A stretch of 64,000 nucleotides of DNA from Aneurinibacillus sp. REN35 (GTDB lineage: Bacteria > Bacillota > Bacilli > Aneurinibacillales > Aneurinibacillaceae), in NCBI RefSeq assembly GCF_041379945.2, contig NZ_JBFTXJ020000010.1:1-64000 (forward strand), in the 5' to 3' direction. How positions within the stretch are numbered: position 1 is the first letter of the stretch; the number at the start of each line of letters is the position of its first letter. The notes beneath the pieces are model-generated. The model saw only the letters and a program-made list of their open reading frames with translations. It was not told where the DNA came from and did no database searches. Shown here piece after piece: positions 1-7,744 of this stretch. A program made the translations under genes and the position numbers.

Positions 1-54
1 CTCGTCGGGCTCATAACCCGAAGGTCGCAGGTTCAAGTCCTGCCCCCGCAACCA
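1..54 (+). tRNA. tRNA-fMet (CAT), 5' end cut by window
   Basis: The anticodon arm (5-21) has loop ctcataa with CAT at 12-14. The stem ends in the three consecutive G:C pairs (GGG/CCC) that mark initiator tRNAs. The T-arm follows, and CCA is encoded at 52-54. The D-arm and 5' acceptor strand lie outside the window. Confidence 0.93.
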
Positions 55-59
55 AAATA

Positions 60-101
60 TCATCCGTACTACGTCGAATGAACAACTTTGACGGATGAAA
101 T
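60..101 (+). repeat. Spacer stem-loop, copy 1
   Basis: This inter-tRNA spacer can fold with TCATCCGT at its start pairing with ACGGATGA near its end. It contains ACGTCGAAT. A sister element with the same core and the same outer stem style lies at 624-666, after tRNA-Leu. A role in processing the tRNA transcript is only inferred. Confidence 0.5.
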
Positions 102-294
102 CAGTGGTACTTGAAAAGTGCAACCAAAATATTAATTTACAAAAGTGAAATGCAGCCCTGGTGCTCATTCCAATCGCTTTTGCGGAACCCATAATAATTA
201 ACATAATAGTCATCATAGCGTTGCGTCAAAAAACGTTTTTACATAAAATCATGGAAAGCATATGCTTTGCATATATTGATGTATGAGTGTATAT

Positions 295-371
295 CGGGAC
301 GTGGCGCAGCTCGGTAGCGCGCACCCTTGGGGTGGGTGAGGTCGCAGGTTCAAATCCTGTCGTTCCGACCA
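295..371 (+). tRNA. tRNA-Pro (GGG)
   Basis: A complete cloverleaf: acceptor strands 295-301 and 361-367, anticodon stem 322-326/334-338, loop ttggggt with GGG at 329-331, a TTCAAAT T-loop and encoded CCA (369-371). Confidence 0.95.
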
Positions 372-386
372 GTTGTTTTACATAAT

Positions 387-458
387 GGGAGTATAGCCAA
401 GTGGTAAGGCAAAGGTCTGCAAAACCTTTATTCCCCGGTTCAAATCCGGGTACTCCCT
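387..458 (+). tRNA. tRNA-Cys (GCA)
   Basis: Acceptor strands 387-393 and 451-457 pair fully. The anticodon GCA is at 419-421, and the discriminator is T458, as expected for cysteine tRNAs. CCA is not encoded. Confidence 0.95.
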
Positions 459-530
459 TCATATTATCCTCAAAAAAATATTGCGAAATCCTTTAAAATA
501 TGATAGATTTTAGAGGTTGATGCAAAAAAT

Positions 531-617
531 GCGGTCGTGGTGGAATTGGCAGACACGCTATCTTGAGGGGGTAGTGGTCATACGACCGTGCGAGTTCGAG
601 TCTCGCCGACCGCACCA
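531..617 (+). tRNA. tRNA-Leu (GAG)
   Basis: A class II tRNA of 87 nt with an extended variable arm. Acceptor strands are 531-537 and 607-613, anticodon GAG is at 565-567, and CCA is encoded at 615-617. Confidence 0.95.
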
Positions 618-623
618 TATATC

Positions 624-666
624 TCATCTGAACAACGTCGAATAGACTTCACAGATCAGATGAAAT
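624..666 (+). repeat. Spacer stem-loop, copy 2
   Basis: TCATCTG pairs with the later CAGATGA. The interior has the same ACGTCGAAT core as the 60-101 element, which suggests a duplicated spacer module in this tRNA operon. Confidence 0.5.
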
Positions 667-677
667 TATACATAAGT

Positions 678-754
678 GGACTCATAGCTCAGTTGGTTAG
701 AGCGCTACGTTGACATCGTAGAGGTCGTTGGTTCGAATCCAATTGAGTCCACCA
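678..754 (+). tRNA. tRNA-Val (GAC), integration target
   Basis: A complete tRNA: acceptor ggactca/tgagtcc, anticodon GAC at 712-714, encoded CCA. All but its first three bases are duplicated at 10972-11048, so this copy is the left attachment site of the AT-rich element to its right. The 5' three bases needed to close the acceptor stem exist only here, so this is the functional copy. Confidence 0.95.
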
Positions 755-757
755 TAC
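681..757 (+). repeat. attL, 77-bp direct repeat
   Basis: Bases 681-757 are identical to 10972-11048, and the identity stops sharply on both sides. An integrase gene lies just inside. The repeat covers nearly the whole tRNA, longer than the usual 3'-end-only att core. Confidence 0.93.
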
Positions 758-768
758 ATAAAATGATG

Positions 769-797
769 AAGCCCTTGATCAATCAAGGGCTTTTTTG
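769..797 (+). terminator. Terminator after tRNA-Val / int
   Basis: A stem of agcccttga with tcaagggct followed by a T-run. It can end the tRNA transcript on the plus strand. Confidence 0.75.
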
Positions 798-845
798 ATG
801 TTTAGAAAACTTTTTGCCACTAAAACTAAACGATGTAATGTTTGT

Positions 846-884
846 TTGGTGACAAATTTGGTGACATGGTGTCATTTGGTGACC
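846..884 (+). promoter_or_regulatory. Left arm-type integrase sites (3 direct repeats)
   Basis: TTGGTGACA at 846-854 and 858-866, then TTGGTGACC at 876-884. The last copy overlaps the 3' end of int. The same nonamer occurs twice at the right end (10885-10904). Paired subterminal repeats of this kind are typical arm-binding sites for Tn916/lambda-type integrases with an N-terminal arm-binding domain. The function is inferred. Confidence 0.65.
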
Positions 885-1960
885 GATATAAGGTTATCGA
901 ATCTGCTTGCAGCTTCTTTTTGCATGTTGGGCATAATATGAGTGTAGGTGTCCAATGTCATCTGGATTTTGCTATGTCCTAACCGTTCCGATACTACTTT
1001 GATATGCTCGCCTTGTTTTAGCATCAAACTTGCGTGCGTATGCCGTAAATCGTGAAAACGGATTTGTGGTATTCCCGACATTTTAATTAACTTAAGCCAT
1101 TCCCGACGTAAATTAGCAGGATTTACAGGTGTGCCTGTAGTTGAACATACAACCAATCCATACGGGTTATAGCCAGCATTGTTTTGATGTTCTTTTAAAG
1201 CATCTATAGTACTTGGTGAAAGAGCTATACTTCGTACGCTTGTTTTGGTTTTAGCCCCTACTATAATGCTTTTACCGTTGTGGGCGAGAGTTTGTGTAAT
1301 GTAAAGCAAACCTTTATTCAGATCAACATCTTTCCAACTCAATCCTAAAATTTCGCCTTGCCTCATACCTGTCATAATGGCTAAGAAAAATGTCATATAA
1401 TAAGGGCTTTCTTTAGCTGTAGACAAGAACTTATTGACTTGGTATACATCCCAGATAGTTAATTGATTTTTGTTTCTTTTAGGCTTATCAATTAGAGAGG
1501 CTACATTTTTAGGGATAAGCTGCATCTTTACAGCGGTGTTTAAGGAAGCATTAACAATACTGTAAATACGCTCTACTGTAGCATCGGCTAATTCCTTGCT
1601 ACGAATATTTGAAACAAATTTCTGAATAGAGATAGGAGTTAGTTTATCCAGTTGTGTATGACCAAGAACAGGCAATATATGTGCTTTAGCGTATATTTCA
1701 TACATAGTGAAGGTTTGTACACTTAACGAGTGTTTTTTACCTTCTAGCCATTCATGCAGGTAAGTTCCATACTTCATACCTGAAGGCTCTACATATGTTC
1801 CACTATTTACTTCATGTAACAATTTAGTTAATGCTTGCTGAGCTTCCTTTTTTGTTTTAAAACCCCGTTTTTTTTTCCGTTTCCTTTTACCGTTCTCATC
1901 TTTACCTAAATCGACCACGTAAAACCAACTGCTTCCTTCCTTATCGACAGTTCCTTTCAA
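872..1960 (-). CDS. int: Tyrosine recombinase (phage/ICE-type integrase)
   Basis: A 362-aa site-specific recombinase that would catalyse insertion and excision of the element at tRNA-Val. The N-terminal ~55 residues are lysine-rich and resemble the AP2-like arm-binding domain. A SAM-like core-binding region follows (about 60-165). The catalytic domain then shows TGMRQGE (first Arg), HDLRHTH (His-x-x-Arg-His), RLGH, and the nucleophile Tyr339 in LDTYTH. Length and order match ICEBs1/Tn916-type integrases. It reads toward attL, about 115 bp from the repeat. I found no excisionase gene beside it. The start at 1960 is preceded by an AGGAGG-like site. Confidence 0.95.
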   Translation of the reverse strand: MKGTVDKEGSSWFYVVDLGKDENGKRKRKKKRGFKTKKEAQQALTKLLHEVNSGTYVEPSGMKYGTYLHEWLEGKKHSLSVQTFTMYEIYAKAHILPVLGHTQLDKLTPISIQKFVSNIRSKELADATVERIYSIVNASLNTAVKMQLIPKNVASLIDKPKRNKNQLTIWDVYQVNKFLSTAKESPYYMTFFLAIMTGMRQGEILGLSWKDVDLNKGLLYITQTLAHNGKSIIVGAKTKTSVRSIALSPSTIDALKEHQNNAGYNPYGLVVCSTTGTPVNPANLRREWLKLIKMSGIPQIRFHDLRHTHASLMLKQGEHIKVVSERLGHSKIQMTLDTYTHIMPNMQKEAASRFDNLISVTK

Positions 1961-2296
1961 CTAACTTCCTCCTAACATTGCCCCTTACAATGCCAGAAGA
2001 TTCCGCTTCTGTTTAAAAGCCTATCTTAGCTCAATTTAATTGTCAAATATAGAATAATGACATAAAATAATAATTTAAAGTATGAGAGTGAGTATAATAG
2101 TTGAACAGGTTATGGTAAAGAAAATTTTTAATGCATAAATAAGATTAAAAATACAAAGTGAAAAGCTTATTAAATCGCATGGACGACGATATATATTTTC
2201 GCTTAAAAGTCTAATTATTATAATAATTTTGTAATGTAAAATTATAGTGACAATAAAAATTAAGACAATAGTAAATAATAAGAGGGAGGGGCTTAA
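1961..2296. other. AT-rich intergenic region, no gene seen
   Basis: This separates divergent int and the 120-aa gene and must hold both promoters. A 12-mer GATTCCGCTTCT (1999-2010) recurs in inverted orientation near the right end (10839-10850). No repressor or excisionase reading frame is evident. Confidence 0.5.
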
Positions 2297-2659
2297 ATGC
2301 TTGAGTTTGATTTATTTAGGAAGAATCTAAAACTCAGAGGATATGTAAAAAGAGGGAAAAAGAATAAAAAGTATCATATTTTAACAGCAAAACAGCCTTT
2401 AGCTGGAGCACTACAGTATGAGGTTATCATACTTAAAAATCATCAGGAAATAGCTCGAAGGGTAGTAAAAGGAAAACAATCTGATTATCTCTTAACTCCC
2501 ACTAAAAGGGAGAGCGTGAAGTTGCTTTTAAAACAATATCCAGACGTTTACCTTAATGAAATTGTTATGTTGCATTATAAACAGGATAGGCCAAACGGAA
2601 GTTTATGGGATAATGATGCTAAGTGCTTGGAGGAACTTTATTATGAATACAAGAGGTAA
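2297..2659 (+). CDS. Conserved-looking hypothetical protein of the element
   Basis: A 120-aa, strongly basic and probably soluble protein with no signal peptide or membrane segment. The ATG follows a good AGGGAGGGG ribosome binding site. The N-terminal third is Lys/Arg-rich, and the C-terminus is rich in Tyr and Glu. I do not recognise a family. Its place between int and the primase gene, where mobile elements often carry regulators or replication accessory genes, suggests a role in element maintenance, but nothing in the sequence proves it. Confidence 0.7.
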   Translation: MLEFDLFRKNLKLRGYVKRGKKNKKYHILTAKQPLAGALQYEVIILKNHQEIARRVVKGKQSDYLLTPTKRESVKLLLKQYPDVYLNEIVMLHYKQDRPNGSLWDNDAKCLEELYYEYKR

Positions 2660-3125
2660 AGATATAGATTCTATTTACTTATGAGAAGGCTATACGTGTT
2701 TACTTTTGTTATTTACTCAAATTTACATCTTGATTTTTCGGAAAAAAAGATATATAATAAAATTTTATTGAAAAAAATAAAAAAATATGGTATACTGTAT
2801 TATAGAGAGTAAAAGAAGCACTTAGTGAGGGTGCTTCTTTTATTTCTAAATGATTATTTTGAAAGGTAGGTGCATCTTTTTGAAAAAGTAAAATTAAATA
2901 GTCGTTTAATGCAAGGATTGTAAAATTACGTAAATCAAAGAAGCAAGGGGAGGTTGCCTTTAAAACCTGATAATAGGAATAAAAAGCGAAGAGCTAAACG
3001 TGATTAAAATTGCTATGTAAATAGTACTAAAACAAAAATAAAGAATAATAAAAACTAAAGTATAGGTAACATATCCTCTTTATTCGGGATTTACAAGAGT
3101 TTTCTCGAACAAAAGGAGGATTATT
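2660..3125. other. Leader region before the primase gene
   Basis: No long reading frame. It contains a consensus promoter (TTGAAA, 17 bp, TATACT at about 2769-2797) and a short terminator-like hairpin at about 2813-2842. The rest is AT-rich up to the AAAGGAGG site before 3126. Confidence 0.6.
2769..2842 (+). promoter_or_regulatory. Promoter with immediate terminator-like hairpin
   Basis: TTGAAA and TATACT are separated by 17 bp. About 10-15 nt after the expected start is a stem GAAGCAC/GTGCTTC followed by T-rich sequence. This would make a ~40-nt RNA or an attenuator for the downstream primase gene. Edge positions are approximate. Confidence 0.5.
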
Positions 3126-5057
3126 ATGAAGTTAAATGCGGAACTTTTTTTAAACAAAATTTTTAGTGAAAATGAACTTATTAATTTTAGATGTTTAAAA
3201 AGTGGCCAAACATCAAAGGATATAAAAGATAAATATAACTTTGAAGTTATTAATCAACTTGGAAAAATTAATGAACAAGACTACGATATATATTTTGTAG
3301 TTAATAGTGGCGGATATAAAAGTGAAGAAATTCACAAAATTAATGCAGTATTTATCGATTTAGATTGCGGAAGAGATGAAAATAAAAACTACTTCTCAAT
3401 AGAAATAGTACAACAATATAAAATTAAAAAACTTAGTGAGATACGTAAATTTAAACACAGACCTACAGCTATTGTAGAAACAAGAAACGGATTGCAAATA
3501 TTTTGGAAGTTAGTTGCAGGTACAACAAATGAACAATTTGCGCAATGTGAAGAACTGCTAATAAAATATTTTGATGCTGATAAACAAGTTAAGAATATAA
3601 ATAGAATAATGCGTGTTCCAGATTATTATTGGTGTAAAGACCCTAATAATAAATTCCTTGCAACGTTAATTGAGTTTAGCAATGTAGAATATGCCATTCA
3701 GGATATAATAGATGCTTTACCAGAAGTTGAAATTGATAGTAAAGGTGTCTATGATAATCAAAAATATAAATATTATTATTCTATCCCCGACACCAAAACT
3801 CCTAATATAGACCTTATCAAACAAAGAGATATCGAAAAGCTTCAAACTAGGTTAAATCCTCAATCTATAATCTTACACAATCATAAAGAAGTATATGACT
3901 ATCTAAAGAAGCGAGACCTACATGCTTTTTTAGGTGTATACGGAAATTCTTTTTCGTGTGTTGTTCATGAGGATAGTAATCCAAGTGCAGGAATAATAGT
4001 TAATAAAGAAACAGAACATTATGTCTATAATTGTTTTAGTGATAACTGTGGATATAAAGGAACAATTATAGATATAGCAATGGAACTAACAGGATTAGAT
4101 ATTCACGATGTATTACGTTTTTTACGTCAAGTATACAGAGTAGAATATGCTGAAACGGAATGGCAGAAGGAAAGAAAAGTTATTATAGAGGAAAACAAAA
4201 GATATATATATGGAGAAGAACTACGGGAAAAATACCCCAATTTAGAAAAGAGACTAAAGAGGTATATTAATTACTTATTTATCTTCAATGAAATAGCGAA
4301 AGAGAAAATAGTAACAGAGAATTTTACAGATGGAGATGGAAATCCTGTATTTTTTTCCTCTTTACCTTATATTGCGCAAAGATGGAATAAAAATGATGAA
4401 AAGAGAACAGGTAATATCATGGCTTTATTTGCATATTTAGGATTAATAAAAAAGTTATCAGAAAATGAAATTCCAGACTTTTTGTTGAAGAGAGCAAGAC
4501 ACGAAGCAGCCAAAAAGAAAACAAAAAATATAGTTTCATTCTACTCTGTTCCTCCATATGATGAAAGACTTCTATCATTTGCGGAGTTTAAGGCAAAAGA
4601 GTATGAAGAGAAGGGCTTTACCATGAAGGGGTGGAGTAGAGAAATGTTGTTTCGAGCATTAGGTGAAGATGAAGCTAATAGAGTATATCCTCAGATGAAG
4701 GGAAGAAAGATTTCCAATTACAGTGAAAATCTAACACATGAGATTGAACAAGTTGTATTTTCCTTGATAAAGGAAAAAGGCTGGGTAAGGGAAAAAGAAA
4801 TCATAGAAAATTTGAATTATCAGGGTAAAAGCGCACATATACAAACTCAAATAAAAAGGATTATCCCTGAGATGGAAGAAAAGTATGGATTGATTAAAGC
4901 TCGTCTTAATAAAGAGTTAAAGGCCAAGTTTAGTATTGAGATTGAAGGATATCCAGTTATAATTTATCAGGAGAAACAGATGAAGTCGCATCTGCTATCT
5001 CTAAGGGAACTGTTTTCTATAAAAATGTTGGGAAATTGTAAGCAGGAATGTAACTGA
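3126..5057 (+). CDS. AEP/RepB-type primase with CHC2-like zinc finger
   Basis: A 643-aa replication protein. The N-terminal ~200 residues look like an archaeo-eukaryotic primase of the RepB type, with a metal-binding AVFIDLDCG motif, TAIVETRNGLQIFWK, and RIMRVPDYY near residues 160-165. A zinc-finger-like segment follows (about 275-310), with Cys and His in CVVHED and Cys-x4-Cys in CFSDNC, like CHC2 primase fingers. The C-terminal ~100 residues resemble a winged helix. No Walker motif is visible, so it lacks its own helicase and probably relies on a host helicase. It starts at ATG 3126 after AAAGGAGG. It would initiate or prime replication of the excised element. The domain call is by motif only. 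Confidence 0.8.
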   Translation: MKLNAELFLNKIFSENELINFRCLKSGQTSKDIKDKYNFEVINQLGKINEQDYDIYFVVNSGGYKSEEIHKINAVFIDLDCGRDENKNYFSIEIVQQYKIKKLSEIRKFKHRPTAIVETRNGLQIFWKLVAGTTNEQFAQCEELLIKYFDADKQVKNINRIMRVPDYYWCKDPNNKFLATLIEFSNVEYAIQDIIDALPEVEIDSKGVYDNQKYKYYYSIPDTKTPNIDLIKQRDIEKLQTRLNPQSIILHNHKEVYDYLKKRDLHAFLGVYGNSFSCVVHEDSNPSAGIIVNKETEHYVYNCFSDNCGYKGTIIDIAMELTGLDIHDVLRFLRQVYRVEYAETEWQKERKVIIEENKRYIYGEELREKYPNLEKRLKRYINYLFIFNEIAKEKIVTENFTDGDGNPVFFSSLPYIAQRWNKNDEKRTGNIMALFAYLGLIKKLSENEIPDFLLKRARHEAAKKKTKNIVSFYSVPPYDERLLSFAEFKAKEYEEKGFTMKGWSREMLFRALGEDEANRVYPQMKGRKISNYSENLTHEIEQVVFSLIKEKGWVREKEIIENLNYQGKSAHIQTQIKRIIPEMEEKYGLIKARLNKELKAKFSIEIEGYPVIIYQEKQMKSHLLSLRELFSIKMLGNCKQECN

Positions 5058-5585
5058 GTAAGTAACATGCATGATGTGTAAAAGCTTTTGTTCTAAAAAT
5101 ATAGTTTAACAAGGCCGATGTTCTCTAAAAGAATGTTGGCCTTTTCGTCTATTATGTTTTCTAGATAAAGCCTAAGTTTTATTTGAATTAATGGATTAAA
5201 GATGCTTTTAACAAAAAAGGGGGCGGTGTTTTAACTAAATAGTCACATTGATGTTGATAATAAAGCATAAGGATATATAAAACGAGACCTGTTTTTTATC
5301 TGTATCGATTCGATATCTATTCCCCTAACATTAAAAAACATATGTATCTATCGGGATAAATGAAAGCATAAAAATTTGATCGGTATATACGATAAGATTA
5401 CGATAATGATTTATTACTAAATAGGCATGAAAATTCATATAACGCTAGGATAAAAGACTTGTTATAGTGTAATATTATAATATGATAATGGATATTATTG
5501 GTTTGTTAGTATCTTTATTGCAAAATATCTTACTACAGGTTAAAAAGAAATTATTTCCTGTCTTTAAGTTAAGGGGGAATAACTA
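5058..5585. other. Intergenic region between primase and defence operon
   Basis: A strong terminator lies at 5111-5146, then about 330 bp of AT-rich DNA with no large frame. A 34-codon frame at 5482-5586 abuts the defence operon. This region should contain the operon promoter; a TATAAT is at 5476-5481 without a convincing -35. Confidence 0.5.
5111..5146 (+). terminator. Terminator after primase gene
   Basis: A long stem of aaggccgatgttct with agaatgttggcctt, followed by T-rich sequence. It isolates the primase gene from the defence operon. Confidence 0.8.
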
Positions 5586-5586
5586 A
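5482..5586 (+). CDS. Possible 34-aa amphipathic peptide
   Basis: This frame begins ATG-ATA-ATG and ends with a TAA whose last A is the first base of the effector ATG (5586), an overlap typical of coupled translation. The peptide has a hydrophobic Ile/Leu-rich first half and a basic KKK-containing second half, like small membrane-active peptides. No ribosome binding site is visible, and a TATAAT sits directly in front, so translation would have to be leaderless. It could equally be a chance frame in AT-rich DNA. Confidence 0.25.
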   Translation: MIMDIIGLLVSLLQNILLQVKKKLFPVFKLRGNN

Positions 5587-7208
5587 TGGGCGAGTTAGAT
5601 ATTAACTTGGAAGATCAATTAGATCATATAATTCAAAAGATGGATGTAGAAGAAAGACAAGCTGATAGTTCTATAAAGGGTTATTTTTTTCAAATACATA
5701 TCACGCTTAGTGAAGTCTTAGCCTGTGTAGATGAAGATAGAAAATTCTATATTGAAAAAGTTGAAGATATATTAGAAAAGACTGATGTTATAAAACAGGA
5801 TGAGAAAATAAATATTATCCAAGTCAAACATCATGAAACACAAACTTATGATTCCACCTACACAGAGGCTATATTGTATTTTTATAAGAATTTCCTTATC
5901 GCTAAGATAAATAGATTATCTCAGTACTTCAACTTTACTCTAGTAAAATATGATTTATCGGGCGAAAAGGATATAGGTACAATCTTTACTAAATCATTAG
6001 CATCAACTTCTAAAAAGGCTTTGAAGTTAATAGATGAGATTAAGGATTTAGAAGAAAAGTTAGGGTTAACTCGTCAACAACTTGAGAGTGAGTTTGTAAC
6101 ATCTTGTACTATATTAAGTGCTGATGATCTAGAAACTACAAAAGGAATGAATGTAACACTTATAGAACAGATGTATAAAGGTGATTCTAAAAAGATAGGA
6201 CTAGCCAAAGATTTTTACGGTTGGGCTTGGGTTTATATAATAAATAATTTTTCTATAAAGGGTTTTTTTATTAGCAAATCTATTTTAAGGGATTTATTTG
6301 AAGAAAAGATAGAAGAGATAAAAGGTTACTTAAATGATGAGAATTGGGTATTAATGGATAAACAATTCTATGGATTAAATGTAAAAATAGATGAGTTAAA
6401 TAATAAAATTAATGAGAGTAATCAAAATAGCAAAGTACTTATAGAAAAATATAATCAGCAACAGAGCACAGATGCTAATCGCAAGATACTTAAATTAATT
6501 CGTGACTGTGTTTCTGAAATTGAAACTTCTATTGAAAACGATGGATATGATGAAGAATTAGAATTGTATGATTATCAAACATTAGGAGAAATTCTAATAA
6601 AAGCTCTTAACGAAATATGTGAGTTTATAATAAGAAAGTTAAATAATGAAGAAAGTCAATTTTGTTTTTTTATTAGTCTTATTCCATCCTATGTAAATGA
6701 ACAAGAGTTTAGTTTAGAAAAAGCAGATTATTTTTATAAACATGCTAATGATATTAAAACGTTTATTAAAAGAGTTCTTAAAGTCTACTATTTTAAAAAG
6801 TATACTGAACAAAAAATTAATAAAGTAGAGGAAATATTTCAATTTATAGATAAGGGCTATTGGATGATTCAAGATCCAGATAATCAAGGATATTATGTAA
6901 ACCTATTAGGAGGGGAAGACACTTCAAGCAGGACATCTCAAGTTAATATGCTTATGAAGAAATATAGATATTATTATGGTAACAATTTTCCTGATTTAGT
7001 TCTTTTAAGAGGTAATAAATATGGTCGCATATCAGAAATAGATATTACTAAAGGAAACAACGTAGACATTCTAGATATGAGAAGAAGAATAGATAGAAAA
7101 AAAAGGGATGTATTTTTAAAATGTATAGGCTGTTTAAATGAAGATAACTATGAGAATTACCATACATGTAATAATATATTCAAATTTGGATGTGAAGTTA
7201 GAAGATGA
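5586..7208 (+). CDS. Lamassu/ABC-3C-type effector with nuclease-like N-terminus
   Basis: A 540-aa protein, first gene of a tightly overlapping three-gene operon. The N-terminus follows the pattern of Cap4/DUF4297-type endonucleases: a GYFFQ-containing helix (residues 32-36), an acidic pair E60-D61, and a strand ending Q79-V80-K81 (QVKHH). These resemble the D/E...QxK core of PD-(D/E)xK nucleases. The middle is a long helical region. The C-terminus (about 425-540) has conserved-looking YYVNLLGGED and a Cys-x2-Cys/His/Cys cluster. In Lamassu and other ABC-three-component systems the effector is held inactive by the SMC-like ATPase and cuts DNA or kills the cell on phage or plasmid sensing. The family call is inferred from motifs plus operon architecture. 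The start follows AAGGGGG. Confidence 0.7.
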   Translation: MGELDINLEDQLDHIIQKMDVEERQADSSIKGYFFQIHITLSEVLACVDEDRKFYIEKVEDILEKTDVIKQDEKINIIQVKHHETQTYDSTYTEAILYFYKNFLIAKINRLSQYFNFTLVKYDLSGEKDIGTIFTKSLASTSKKALKLIDEIKDLEEKLGLTRQQLESEFVTSCTILSADDLETTKGMNVTLIEQMYKGDSKKIGLAKDFYGWAWVYIINNFSIKGFFISKSILRDLFEEKIEEIKGYLNDENWVLMDKQFYGLNVKIDELNNKINESNQNSKVLIEKYNQQQSTDANRKILKLIRDCVSEIETSIENDGYDEELELYDYQTLGEILIKALNEICEFIIRKLNNEESQFCFFISLIPSYVNEQEFSLEKADYFYKHANDIKTFIKRVLKVYYFKKYTEQKINKVEEIFQFIDKGYWMIQDPDNQGYYVNLLGGEDTSSRTSQVNMLMKKYRYYYGNNFPDLVLLRGNKYGRISEIDITKGNNVDILDMRRRIDRKKRDVFLKCIGCLNEDNYENYHTCNNIFKFGCEVRR

Positions 7209-7744
7209 ATCTAGAGAATAGGGTTAAGGGAGAATTTAGTCAAGATTTTGTAGAAGATTCTACACTGCTTGGGGAGAGGAGCGAAATCTTTAATTTTATT
7301 TTTAAAAACCAATATGAAGTTTATTTTATAAAATACATAAATGAATTAAAAAATCCCGAAGAAATATGGGAATACGAGAATGAAATTTACGATTATCAAA
7401 GTAACAACATAAGTAATAATAATGATTTTATTTATAACCTAAACTTTGTTGTATTTGCTAATAAAATAAATGAGTCAACTAGGAGAATATTAGAACAAGA
7501 TAAATATACATCAAAAAAAATTATTATAGACGTTAATAATTTTGATGAGGATATAGAACTGCTACCATTTAAAAGAAGGTTGTTTGATAAAACTGATTTT
7601 GATAAAAGTCTGGATGAGTTAATTATTGCAAAGTGTGCTAAGTTAAAACCTGCAAAATATATATTGGATTACCTGAAAACAGAGGAAATAAATGAAGAAA
7701 GTATAGATAAAATACTTGATATTTTAGGTGATAATAATGATTGA
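7205..7744 (+). CDS. Small middle component of Lamassu/ABC-3C-type system
   Basis: A 179-aa acidic, soluble protein with no recognisable motif. It overlaps the preceding effector by ATGA and the following ATPase by 8 bp, so the three are almost certainly translated together. In Lamassu (LmuC) and ABC-3C systems a protein of this size is encoded between or beside the effector and the SMC-like ATPase and bridges them. That position is the main reason for the call. Sequence alone gives no independent function. Confidence 0.6.
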   Translation: MNLENRVKGEFSQDFVEDSTLLGERSEIFNFIFKNQYEVYFIKYINELKNPEEIWEYENEIYDYQSNNISNNNDFIYNLNFVVFANKINESTRRILEQDKYTSKKIIIDVNNFDEDIELLPFKRRLFDKTDFDKSLDELIIAKCAKLKPAKYILDYLKTEEINEESIDKILDILGDNND

